This document shows positions 53,154-60,838 of a stretch of 64,000 nt of DNA, one piece after another. Origin of the DNA: Paraclostridium ghonii (GTDB lineage: Bacteria > Bacillota > Clostridia > Peptostreptococcales > Peptostreptococcaceae). Below the pieces are notes generated by a model, which saw nothing but the letters and a program-made list of their open reading frames with translations, searched no databases and was not told the origin of the DNA. Each line of letters starts with the position of its first letter. The first letter of the stretch is position 1. The translations under genes and the position numbers were made by a program. The DNA is taken from the NCBI RefSeq assembly GCF_030815085.1, contig NZ_JAUSWG010000011.1. One strand, 5' to 3'.

Positions 53154-53195
53154 AATATATACAAAAGGGATAATGACTATACAGGAGGTGAAGAC

Positions 53196-53825
53196 ATGAG
53201 TAGTAGAAATATTTCTATGGCTGTAATAAGAAGACTACCTAAATATCACAGATACTTGGGAGATTTGTTAGATAGAGATATACAAAGAATATCTTCTAAG
53301 GAATTAAGTGATATAATTGGGTTTACAGCATCTCAAATAAGACAAGATTTAAACAACTTTGGTGGATTTGGACAACAGGGATACGGATATAATGTGGAAG
53401 AGTTATATAATGAAATAGGAAAAATATTAGGTTTATCTAGAACTTATAACTCTATAATAATTGGGGCTGGAAACTTAGGACAGGCATTAGCTAATTACTC
53501 AGGATTTAATAAAGCAGGGTTTAAGATAAAAGCTTTATTTGATGCAAATCCAAAAATGATAGGTTTAAAGATTAGAGATTTTGAAATACTAGATTCTGAT
53601 AGCATCGAAGAGTTCGTAGCTGAAAATGATGTCGATATAGCAATATTATGTATACCAAAAAATGGAGCGCAAGAAGTTGTAGACAGATTAGTAAAATCTG
53701 GGATAAAAGGAATTTGGAACTTTGCACCGTTAGATTTAGAAGTACCAAAGGATGTTATCGTTGAAAATGTAAACTTAACTGAAAGTTTATTTACGTTATC
53801 ATATCTTATGAACGAAGATGAATAA
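53196..53825 (+). CDS. rex: Redox-sensing transcriptional repressor Rex
   Basis: Rex senses the NADH/NAD+ ratio and represses fermentation and respiration genes when NADH is low. The 209-residue protein has an N-terminal winged helix (ISMAVIRRLPKYHRYLGDLLDR, then SSKELSDIIGFTASQIRQDLNNFG, about 29-52) and a Rossmann domain with GAGNLG at 90-95. The C-terminal helix needed for domain swapping is present. Length is typical (205-215). Start ATG with AGGAGGTG 7-9 nt upstream. A matching operator lies in its own promoter and another before cooS. Confidence 0.96.
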   Translation: MSSRNISMAVIRRLPKYHRYLGDLLDRDIQRISSKELSDIIGFTASQIRQDLNNFGGFGQQGYGYNVEELYNEIGKILGLSRTYNSIIIGAGNLGQALANYSGFNKAGFKIKALFDANPKMIGLKIRDFEILDSDSIEEFVAENDVDIAILCIPKNGAQEVVDRLVKSGIKGIWNFAPLDLEVPKDVIVENVNLTESLFTLSYLMNEDE

Positions 53826-53843
53826 AACTACATTTATGTAAAC

Positions 53844-53876
53844 AAAAAGCGTAGACAAAGTCTACGCTTTTTGTTT
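53844..53876 (+). terminator. Terminator of rex
   Basis: AAAAAGCGTAGAC pairs with GTCTACGCTTTTT around a 3-nt loop, tail TTTTTGTTTT. Confidence 0.92.
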
Positions 53877-53891
53877 TATTATTAATCAAAT

Positions 53892-53945
53892 TTAAAAAGA
53901 CTGCCTCAAAAGTCGTTTGACATATTGAGACAGTCTATTTTTTTA
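53892..53945. terminator. Bidirectional terminator between rex and the ferredoxin gene
   Basis: A 12-bp stem (53898-53909 with 53925-53936, one G-T pair). The plus side is followed by a T run at 53938-53944; the minus side by TTTTT, so it can end the ferredoxin transcript. Confidence 0.82.
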
Positions 53946-54116
53946 TTATTCAGGTTGTGGAGCATCTACTGGACAAACTCCGTTACAAGCACCACACTCA
54001 ATACAAGTATCTGCATCTATAACGTATTTGTCGTCTCCAGCTGATATACAGCTAACTGGGCACTCAGGTTCACAAGCACCACAGCTTATACAAGCATCAT
54101 TAATTTTGTAAGCCAT
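53946..54116 (-). CDS. fdx: 2[4Fe-4S] ferredoxin, clostridial type
   Basis: A 56-residue protein with two perfect cluster motifs: C9, C12, C15, C19 (ACISCGACEPECPV) and C38, C41, C44, C48 (TCIECGACNGVCPV). This is the classic small clostridial ferredoxin, the soluble low-potential electron carrier that would link the 2-oxoacid oxidoreductase, CO dehydrogenase and hydrogenases. Start ATG read leftwards from 54116 with TAGGAGGAG upstream. It has its own promoter (54158-54186) and terminator, so it is a single-gene transcript divergent from cooS. Confidence 0.95.
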   Translation of the reverse strand: MAYKINDACISCGACEPECPVSCISAGDDKYVIDADTCIECGACNGVCPVDAPQPE

Positions 54117-54157
54117 TTTTAATCTCCTCCTAAAATATGTAAAGTATGTTCATTAGT

Positions 54158-54186
54158 ATTATATCAAAAAAAAATATATATAACAA
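54158..54186 (-). promoter_or_regulatory. Promoter of the ferredoxin gene
   Basis: On the minus strand TTGTTA (54186-54181), 17-nt spacer, TATAAT (54163-54158), about 42 nt before the start codon. The remaining part of the 303-nt divergent gap (54190-54340) shows nothing definite. Confidence 0.7.
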
Positions 54187-54344
54187 TAATTAGAATGAAT
54201 ACAAAACAACAAATATTTTACACAAAGTGAGTTATTGTGACAAATAATATAATCTATCAGTATATATGGCGATTGATGGATTATGAAAGTGAAAATTAAA
54301 CATTAAATAAGTTTTTTAAAAAATAGGAAAACTTTTTCGAAAAC

Positions 54345-54362
54345 ATGTTTAAACATTAACAA
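54345..54362. promoter_or_regulatory. Candidate Rex operator upstream of cooS
   Basis: ATGTTTAAACATTAACAA matches 12 of the 14 fixed bases of TTGTTAANNNNTTAACAA. It lies about 58 nt before the cooS start. With rex only 1 kb away, control of the CODH operon by redox state is plausible. Confidence 0.5.
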
Positions 54363-54419
54363 TAGATGGTATATATAGAAAAGATTACCATTTAAAATAA
54401 ATTTAGGGGGAAATTGTTT

Positions 54420-56321
54420 ATGTCGTGTGTTAGTTGTAAAATGTGTGAAAGTGCAGATAAAAGATTAGAAAGTTTTGTAGCTTCTAAGGATGTGGAAACG
54501 GCATTCCATAGGACGGAAGAGCAAAAAATTAAGTGTGGATTTGGATTACAAGGAGTATGTTGTAGATTATGTGCAAATGGACCATGTAGAATAACACCTA
54601 AATCACCAAGAGGAATATGTGGAGCAGATGCAGATACAATAGTTGCGAGAAACTTTTTAAGAGCAGTTGCAAGTGGAGCTGCATGTTATTTACACGTTGT
54701 AGAAAATACAGCTAGGAACTTAAAAAAATTAGGTGAAGACAAAGGAACAATAAAAGGAGAAAAAACAATAGATGATTTAGCTCAAATATTTGGAGTTGAA
54801 GCCAATGATAGACATGAAAAATGTATAAAAGTTGCACAAAAAGTTTTAGATGATTTATATAAAGCTAGAGATGAAAAAATGGAATTAGTAGAAAAAATAG
54901 CTTATGCTCCAAGAGTGAAAAAATGGAAAGAAATAGGCATAATGCCAGGTGGTGCTAAATCTGAAGTTTTTGATGCAATAGTAAAATCATCTACAAATCT
55001 AAATAGTGATCCTGTTGATATGCTTATTAATTGCTTAAATTTAGGAATATCTACAGGTTTATATGGGTTAACATTAACTAACCTTTTAAATGATGTTATT
55101 TTAGGGGAACCGGTTATAAGAACTGCTCCAGTAGGATTTAGAGTTATAGATAAAGACTACATAAACATAATGATAACGGGACATCAACATTCAACGTTTT
55201 CGCATTTCCAAGATAGATTAAAAGATGAAGATGTTGTTAAATTAGCAAAAGATGCAGGAGCAAAAGGATTTAGATTAGTTGGATGTACTTGTGTAGGGCA
55301 AGATTTACAATTAAGAGGGGAACACTATCAAGAAGTATTTGCAGGTCATGCAGGAAATAACTTTACAAGTGAGGCAGTACTTTCTACGGGTGCAATAGAT
55401 ATGATAGCATCTGAATTTAACTGTACTATACCAGGGATAGAGCCTATAGCAGATAAATATAAAGTTAAGATGGTTTGTTTAGATGATGTAGCTAAAAAAG
55501 TAAATGCAGAGTATGTTCCATTTGATAGAGAAAATATAGAATCAATTTCAGAAAAACTAATAAATGAGGCTCTACAAAGTTATAAATCAAGAAGAGGTTC
55601 AATTGAAATAGATATACCAAGTGACCATGGACATGAGGCTTCATTAACAGGTGTAAGTGAAAAGAACTTAAAAGCTTTCTTAGGTAATTCATGGAAACCT
55701 CTTATAAATTTAATTGCAGAGGGGAAAATCAAAGGAATAGCAGCAGTTGTTGGATGTTCAAATATGACAGCAAAAGGTCACGATGTATTTACTGTAGAAT
55801 TAACTAAAGAACTTATAAAAAGAGATATAATTGTTTTATCTGCAGGATGTTCAACAGGAGGCTTAGAAAATGTAGGATTAATGTCTCCAGGGGCAGAAGA
55901 ATTAGCAGGGGAAAATTTAAAAGAAGTTTGTAAATCTTTAGGAATACCACCTGTACTAAACTTTGGACCATGTTTAGCTATAGGAAGACTTGAAATAGTT
56001 GCAACTGAACTAGCTAGAGAGTTAGGAATAGATATACCTCAACTTCCATTAGTTCTTTCTGCACCTCAATGGTTAGAAGAACAAGCTTTAGCTGATGGAG
56101 CATTTGGATTGGCTTTAGGATTACCTCTTCACTTAGCATTGCCTCCATTTATAACGGGTGGTAAATTAGTAACAGAAGTTTTAACTGAGCAGCTAAAAGA
56201 TATCACAGGCGGGCATGTAATTGTTGATTCAGAAATTATATCTTCAGCAGATACACTAGAAAAAATAATTATAGACAGAAGAGAAAAATTAGGGCTAAAG
56301 GAAGTGGAAAGTTATGCATAG
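54420..56321 (+). CDS. cooS: Anaerobic carbon monoxide dehydrogenase, catalytic subunit CooS
   Basis: CooS interconverts CO and CO2 at a nickel-iron-sulfur cluster. The 633-residue protein has the N-terminal cysteine sets C39, C47, C48, C51, C56 (CGFGLQGVCCRLCANGPC) for the B and D clusters, and later the C-cluster cysteines in VGCTCVGQDL, VGCSNMTAKG, SAGCSTGG and NFGPCLAIG. An extra N-terminal CxxCxxC (C3, C6, C9) precedes. ATG 54420 is chosen over a TTG 6 nt upstream for ribosome-site spacing (AGGGGG at 54405-54410). It overlaps the next gene by 8 nt. No acetyl-CoA synthase genes are nearby, so this is a stand-alone CODH. Confidence 0.95.
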   Translation: MSCVSCKMCESADKRLESFVASKDVETAFHRTEEQKIKCGFGLQGVCCRLCANGPCRITPKSPRGICGADADTIVARNFLRAVASGAACYLHVVENTARNLKKLGEDKGTIKGEKTIDDLAQIFGVEANDRHEKCIKVAQKVLDDLYKARDEKMELVEKIAYAPRVKKWKEIGIMPGGAKSEVFDAIVKSSTNLNSDPVDMLINCLNLGISTGLYGLTLTNLLNDVILGEPVIRTAPVGFRVIDKDYINIMITGHQHSTFSHFQDRLKDEDVVKLAKDAGAKGFRLVGCTCVGQDLQLRGEHYQEVFAGHAGNNFTSEAVLSTGAIDMIASEFNCTIPGIEPIADKYKVKMVCLDDVAKKVNAEYVPFDRENIESISEKLINEALQSYKSRRGSIEIDIPSDHGHEASLTGVSEKNLKAFLGNSWKPLINLIAEGKIKGIAAVVGCSNMTAKGHDVFTVELTKELIKRDIIVLSAGCSTGGLENVGLMSPGAEELAGENLKEVCKSLGIPPVLNFGPCLAIGRLEIVATELARELGIDIPQLPLVLSAPQWLEEQALADGAFGLALGLPLHLALPPFITGGKLVTEVLTEQLKDITGGHVIVDSEIISSADTLEKIIIDRREKLGLKEVESYA

Positions 56322-56784
56322 GATTCTAATAAATAAAGAATTATGTACCGGATGTAAGAGCTGTGTTTTAGCATGCATGTTAAGAAACGATTTACAAAAA
56401 GATATATACTCTTTAGACTTAGAAGACTTAGATAACGACAGCAGAAATCATATAGAGTTAGATAAATTCAACAATCCAGTCCCTATTATTTGTAGACATT
56501 GTGAAACTCCAGAGTGTGTATCAACATGCATGAGTGGAGCTATGACGAAAAATAAAGAAAGTAAAATTGTAAGTTACGACAAAGATAAATGTGGAGTTTG
56601 TTATATGTGTGTTATGGCATGTCCATATGGAGTTTTAAAACCAGACGATAAGACAAAGCAAACTATTTTAAAATGTGATATGTGTGAAAATATAGGATAT
56701 CCAAAGTGTGTAGCTAATTGTCCAACTGGAGCAATAGTGCTACAGGAGGAGGTAAGTAATGAATTATGTAATTCTGGGTGCTAG
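56314..56784 (+). CDS. cooF: Four-cluster ferredoxin-like electron transfer protein (CooF-like)
   Basis: A 156-residue iron-sulfur protein with four cysteine groups: CTGCKSCVLAC, CRHCETPECVSTC, CGVCYMCVMACP and CDMCENIGYPKCVANCP, the pattern of CooF/HycB/DmsB-type subunits with four [4Fe-4S] clusters. It should pass electrons from CooS to the oxidoreductase encoded next. ATG 56314 lies within the end of cooS; its own end overlaps the following gene by 26 nt, so the three are translationally coupled. Confidence 0.9.
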   Translation: MHRILINKELCTGCKSCVLACMLRNDLQKDIYSLDLEDLDNDSRNHIELDKFNNPVPIICRHCETPECVSTCMSGAMTKNKESKIVSYDKDKCGVCYMCVMACPYGVLKPDDKTKQTILKCDMCENIGYPKCVANCPTGAIVLQEEVSNELCNSGC

Positions 56785-57994
56785 TGCTGCAGGTATAAAT
56801 GCTATAAAAATATTAAGAGATTTAGATGAAAAATCTAATATAACATTAATATCAAAAGATAAACACATTTACTCAAGATGTATGTTACACCATGTTATAT
56901 CTGAACATAGAACACTTGAAAGCTTAAACTTTGTAGAAGATAATTTTGATGAAAAATACAATATAAACTGGAAAAAATCATGTACAGTAAATGATATAGA
57001 TGTAGAAAATAAAGAAGTAGTTATACTAGAGACTGGTGAAAAAATGAAATATGATAAGTTGCTAATTGCTACAGGAGCATCATCGGCTATGCCACCTATA
57101 AAAAATCTAAGAGAAGCAAAATTTGTATATGGACTTAGAAATATAGAAGATGCATATCAAATAAAAGAAAAAGCTAAAAACTGTAAGAAAGTAGCTATAT
57201 TAGGGGCTGGGCTTGTAGGTATAGATGCACTTGTAGGATTACTAGAATATAATAAAAATCTAGATATATATGTAATATATAGAGAGCCATTTATATTAAA
57301 TAGACAATTAGATGAATATTCGGCATCAGTATATGAAAATAAATTTAAAAATTTAGGCGTGAATTTCTACAAAGGTGCAAGTGTTAAAGAAATTTGTATG
57401 GGCAATGATAAAAAAATAAGTGGAGTAATACTAGAAGATGAAACTTATATAGAATGTGACATGGCAATTGTAGCAACAGGAGTTATGCCTAATGCAGATT
57501 TTATAAATAAAGAGTTTATAAAATATGATAGAGGTATAATTATAGATGACAATTGCAATACAAGTGCAAAAGATATATTTGCAGCAGGTGATGTAGTTGG
57601 TAAAAATGCAATTTGGCCTTTAGCTGTTAAGCAAGGAACGGTAGCAGCTTACAATATGATGGGAAAAGAAAAAGAAATAGATGATTCATTTGTATATAGA
57701 AATACTATGAACTTTTTAGGTATACCTACAGTTTCAGTAGGAATAGTTGATATGGTAGATGAGGATTGCATTGTAAGGATTAGAAAGGATGCGACTGGAT
57801 ATAAGAAATTTATAATAAAAGATAATACAATTCAAGGTGCGATAGTACAAGGAGATATTTCCTATATTGGACACCTTACTTACTTAATAAAAAACAGTGT
57901 AGAAATACCAGAACTAGAAAAAAGAATATTTGATATAGGATACTCTGATTTCTTTTGTGTTAAAGAAAATGGAGAGTTTTGTTATAATATATAA
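56759..57994 (+). CDS. FAD/NAD(P)-dependent oxidoreductase of the CODH operon
   Basis: A 411-residue pyridine-nucleotide-disulfide-type flavoprotein: FAD loop ILGASAAGINAI (residues 5-16), NAD loop AILGAGLVGIDAL (about 149-161) and second FAD motif FAAGDVV (about 278-284), with no redox-active cysteine pair. It resembles the NADH oxidase/rubredoxin reductase and NirB N-terminal group. With cooS and cooF it would move electrons between CO and NAD(P)H. Start ATG 56759 behind AGGAGGAGG inside cooF. Confidence 0.87.
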   Translation: MNYVILGASAAGINAIKILRDLDEKSNITLISKDKHIYSRCMLHHVISEHRTLESLNFVEDNFDEKYNINWKKSCTVNDIDVENKEVVILETGEKMKYDKLLIATGASSAMPPIKNLREAKFVYGLRNIEDAYQIKEKAKNCKKVAILGAGLVGIDALVGLLEYNKNLDIYVIYREPFILNRQLDEYSASVYENKFKNLGVNFYKGASVKEICMGNDKKISGVILEDETYIECDMAIVATGVMPNADFINKEFIKYDRGIIIDDNCNTSAKDIFAAGDVVGKNAIWPLAVKQGTVAAYNMMGKEKEIDDSFVYRNTMNFLGIPTVSVGIVDMVDEDCIVRIRKDATGYKKFIIKDNTIQGAIVQGDISYIGHLTYLIKNSVEIPELEKRIFDIGYSDFFCVKENGEFCYNI

Positions 57995-57996
57995 TT

Positions 57997-58131
57997 AAGG
58001 GGTGTGTCTCAGGATAGTGGGGTGCGAAGGGATAAAATAAATGTTTTTCTCCCAAAGCTGAAAAAATGCTTTGAAGGTCGCTAAAACTTTTATTTTATCC
58101 TTCGTCAACTATTCTAATACACCCCTTTTAA
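57997..58131 (+). repeat. Hairpin element E within the CODH-operon terminator
   Basis: Outer stem AAGGGGTGTGTCTCAGGATAGT (57997-58018) against ACTATTCTAATACACCCC.. (58108-58129), with a T-rich tail. Inner element: stem GCGAAGGGATAAAATAAA.. against ..TTTATTTTATCCTTCGT, core CTCCCAAAGC..GCTTTGAAGGTCGCTAAAA. No reading frame. Confidence 0.78.
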
Positions 58132-58154
58132 ATATATATTATAGGAGTGTACAT

Positions 58155-58964
58155 ATGAAGGTTTATGCATTGGTAGGAGAAAGTGGATCTGGAAAAAGCT
58201 ATAAGGCATTAGAGTTAGCGTATGAAAATAATATAAATTATATAATAGATGATGGAATTTTAATTCATAAGAATAAAATAATTGCTGGGATATCAGCAAA
58301 GCAAGCAAGTACTAAAATTCAAGCAGTAAAAAGAGCTATATTTAATAATGATAGTCATAGAGAAGAAGTTAAATCAAAAATAATGAAAGAAAATATAGAA
58401 ACTATTTTGATAATAGGGACATCAGATAAAATGGTAAATCAAATATCCAATAAACTAAACTTAGGTAAAATATATAAAACTATTTATATTGATGATATAT
58501 CAACTCAAGACGAAATAAATATTGCAAAAGAATGGAGAAAAAAAGGGAATCATATAATACCATTACCAACTTTAGAAGTTAAATCTATTGCTAGTGGACT
58601 TAGCATAAATCCAATAAAAAGATTATTCAAAAGAGATAATAAAGAAGCTATATTAGTTGAAAAAACTATTATTCGACCTACATTTAGTTATATGGGAAAT
58701 TTCTACATAAAGAAAAATGCTATAAATCAGATAATATTTTTTGAATTATCAAAATTCGACTATATAAGTAAAATTAATTCTGTGAAATTTAACAATAAAA
58801 ATGGAAATTTAGAAATTTTTATTACTTTGGAATTGAATTTATTAAACTGTATTGAAAATATAGTTGATATTCAAAAGCACATAATAAAGTCATTGTATGA
58901 TGTCACTTTAATAAATGTGAGTAGGGTGGATATAAGCATAAATAGGGTAAATAGTTTTAAATAA
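58155..58964 (+). CDS. P-loop ATPase with Asp23-like C-terminal domain, function unknown
   Basis: 269 residues. Walker A GESGSGKS lies at residues 8-15 at the very start, and TILIIGTSDKMV (about 104-115) may be a later core strand. The last ~75 residues (from about FYIKKNAINQIIFFELSKFD) follow the alternating pattern of Asp23/Gls24 (YloU) domains, including a C-terminal LINVSRVDISINRV strand. ATG 58155 is chosen for AGGAG 8 nt upstream; the frame is open further up through the hairpin element but without a ribosome site. Single gene between the CODH operon and gdh. I know no assigned function. Confidence 0.65.
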   Translation: MKVYALVGESGSGKSYKALELAYENNINYIIDDGILIHKNKIIAGISAKQASTKIQAVKRAIFNNDSHREEVKSKIMKENIETILIIGTSDKMVNQISNKLNLGKIYKTIYIDDISTQDEINIAKEWRKKGNHIIPLPTLEVKSIASGLSINPIKRLFKRDNKEAILVEKTIIRPTFSYMGNFYIKKNAINQIIFFELSKFDYISKINSVKFNNKNGNLEIFITLELNLLNCIENIVDIQKHIIKSLYDVTLINVSRVDISINRVNSFK

Positions 58965-58982
58965 AAATTAATAGAAATTTTA

Positions 58983-59011
58983 TACAAATAGATAAAAAAC
59001 TGTGCTATAAT
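58983..59011 (+). promoter_or_regulatory. Promoter of gdh
   Basis: An extended -10 TGTGCTATAAT with TATAAT at 59006-59011; a weak -35 (TACAAA) lies 17 nt upstream. The leader of about 75 nt contains a small hairpin CGGAAA/TTTCCG near 59025-59040. Confidence 0.55.
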
Positions 59012-59093
59012 CAAACTGTAAGCGGCGGAAATCATTTTCCGACAAGCAACAAAGGGGATAAAAAATTAAAAAATTTTTAAGGGGGCTTTTGAA

Positions 59094-60392
59094 ATGGCTG
59101 AAAAAACTTTAAATGTTCTAGAGATAGCAAGATCTCAAGTTAAAACTGCTTGTGATGCATTAGGGGCAGATCCAGCAGTATATGAAATATTAAAAAATCC
59201 AATGAGAGTACTAGAAGTATCATTCCCAATTAAGATGGATGATGGAACTATAAGAACATTTACAGGATACAGATCACAACACAATAATGCTTGTGGACCA
59301 TTTAAAGGAGGATTGAGATTCCATCCAGCAGTTTGTATGGACGAGGTTAAAGCTTTATCTACTTGGATGACTTTCAAGTGTTCAGTAGTAGGAATACCTT
59401 ATGGCGGAGGTAAAGGTGGTATGGCTATCGATCCTACAGAATTCTCTCAAGCTGAATTAGAAAAAATAGCTAGAGGATTTTCTAAGGCAATAGCTCCAAT
59501 AATAGGAGAAAAAGAAGATATACCAGCTCCAGATGTTAATACAAATGGACAAATAATGGCTTGGATGGTTGATGAATATGCAAATGTTACAGGGGAATTC
59601 CAACCAGGAGTATTCACTGGAAAACCAGTTGATTTCTACGGATCTTTAGCTAGAAATGAAGCTACAGGATATGGAGTTGCTACAATGGCAATGGAAGCAG
59701 CTAAGAAAAAAGGAATAGATGTATCTAACGTTACAATAGGTCTTCAAGGATTTGGAAACGTTGGAAGTTTCGCTGGTATGTACATAGACGAAGCAGGAGC
59801 TAAAGTAATCTACGTAGAAGACCATACAGGAACTATATATAATAAAGATGGAATAGATATGAAAGCTTTAATGGCTTATAATAAAGAACATAGATGTATA
59901 AAAGGCTTCCCAGGTGCTGAAGCTGTGGATCAAAGTGTAATAACTACAGAAGTTGATATATTAATGCCTTGTGCACTAGAAAATCAAATAACTTCTGCTA
60001 ATGCAGGAGATATAAAAGCTAAGATAGTATGTGAAGGAGCTAATGGACCAACTACTCCAGAAGCAGATCGTATATTATTTGAAAAAGGTGTTACTTTAAT
60101 ACCAGATATATTAGCTAATAGTGGTGGAGTTACAGTTTCTTACTTTGAATGGGTACAAAACTTAATGAGATATAATTGGAGTTTTGACGAAGTTCAAGAA
60201 AAACAAAGAGCATTAATGAAAAAAGCTTTCGAAGAAATATGGGCATTAGCAGGAGAACGTAAAGTTGAAATGAGAACAGCTGCATACATGATGTCAATTA
60301 AGAGAATAGCAGATGCTATGAAATTAAGAGGATGGTATACAGAAGCTCCTGTTAAAGAAGATGCTAAAAAAGAAGCTACATCTTTAGCTTAA
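59094..60392 (+). CDS. gdhA: Glutamate dehydrogenase (NAD-type, hexameric)
   Basis: It deaminates glutamate to 2-oxoglutarate, a main entry of amino-acid fermentation; the orthologue in C. difficile is the abundant GluD antigen used in diagnosis. The 432-residue protein has the catalytic region GPFKGGLRFHP (about 65-75), TFKCSVVGIPYGGGKGGM (about 96-113) and the NAD loop GLQGFGNVGSFAG (about 219-231). Length is close to the 420-450 norm. AGGGGG lies 8 nt before ATG 59094. Codon choice is strongly biased to the preferred AT-rich set, as expected for a highly expressed gene. Ends in a very strong hairpin. Confidence 0.96.
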   Translation: MAEKTLNVLEIARSQVKTACDALGADPAVYEILKNPMRVLEVSFPIKMDDGTIRTFTGYRSQHNNACGPFKGGLRFHPAVCMDEVKALSTWMTFKCSVVGIPYGGGKGGMAIDPTEFSQAELEKIARGFSKAIAPIIGEKEDIPAPDVNTNGQIMAWMVDEYANVTGEFQPGVFTGKPVDFYGSLARNEATGYGVATMAMEAAKKKGIDVSNVTIGLQGFGNVGSFAGMYIDEAGAKVIYVEDHTGTIYNKDGIDMKALMAYNKEHRCIKGFPGAEAVDQSVITTEVDILMPCALENQITSANAGDIKAKIVCEGANGPTTPEADRILFEKGVTLIPDILANSGGVTVSYFEWVQNLMRYNWSFDEVQEKQRALMKKAFEEIWALAGERKVEMRTAAYMMSIKRIADAMKLRGWYTEAPVKEDAKKEATSLA

Positions 60393-60422
60393 TAAAATAG
60401 ATTTAAAAAATTAATTTAATAT

Positions 60423-60476
60423 AAAAAAGTGTACATTTATCACTTTAAAGTGATAAATGTACACTTTTTGTTTTTT
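60423..60476. terminator. Terminator of gdhA
   Basis: A perfect palindrome of more than 20 bp per arm (AAGTGTACATTTATCACTTT and its complement) followed by TTTTTGTTTTTT. One of the strongest hairpins in the window. Confidence 0.94.
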
Positions 60477-60539
60477 CAAAAAATAAAAAAAAGCATATAA
60501 AAAAATATATACTAATATATACTAATATATCCAAAAATG

Positions 60540-60568
60540 TTTACTTTTTGGAAAAAATAGTGTATAAT
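60540..60568 (+). promoter_or_regulatory. Distal promoter candidate of the wall hydrolase gene
   Basis: TTTACT at 60540-60545, 17-nt spacer, TATAAT at 60563-60568. If used, the leader is about 265 nt. The leader 60570-60838 is AT-rich; I recognise no riboswitch in it. Confidence 0.45.
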
Positions 60569-60701
60569 AAATGTAAAATGTATATTAAAAGTTATTTTTG
60601 GATAAAATAATAAGTTTCAAAATATGATATATACAAGATATAAGTTAAATATTGTTAATATAAGAATACTATATAATTTACAACATTTATTTACAAAACA
60701 G

Positions 60702-60730
60702 TTACAAAGTTGTGATATGAAATATATAAA
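60702..60730 (+). promoter_or_regulatory. Proximal promoter candidate of the wall hydrolase gene
   Basis: TTACAA at 60702-60707, 17-nt spacer, TATAAA at 60725-60730, about 105 nt before the start codon. Alternative to, or together with, the distal promoter at 60540. Confidence 0.45.
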
Positions 60731-60838
60731 TACAAAAATGAAAATATCTTGTGTATTAGTATTTTATCCTACATAGGTTTCATCTATGAAAATAACACGT
60801 AAGAATACTTATGGTGAATTTTTGGAGGGAAAAACATT

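Noticed and set aside
60570..60838. c-di-GMP or c-di-AMP riboswitch in the long leader of the wall hydrolase gene
   Set aside because: No conserved core of either class is present and a second promoter closer to the gene may make the long leader unnecessary.
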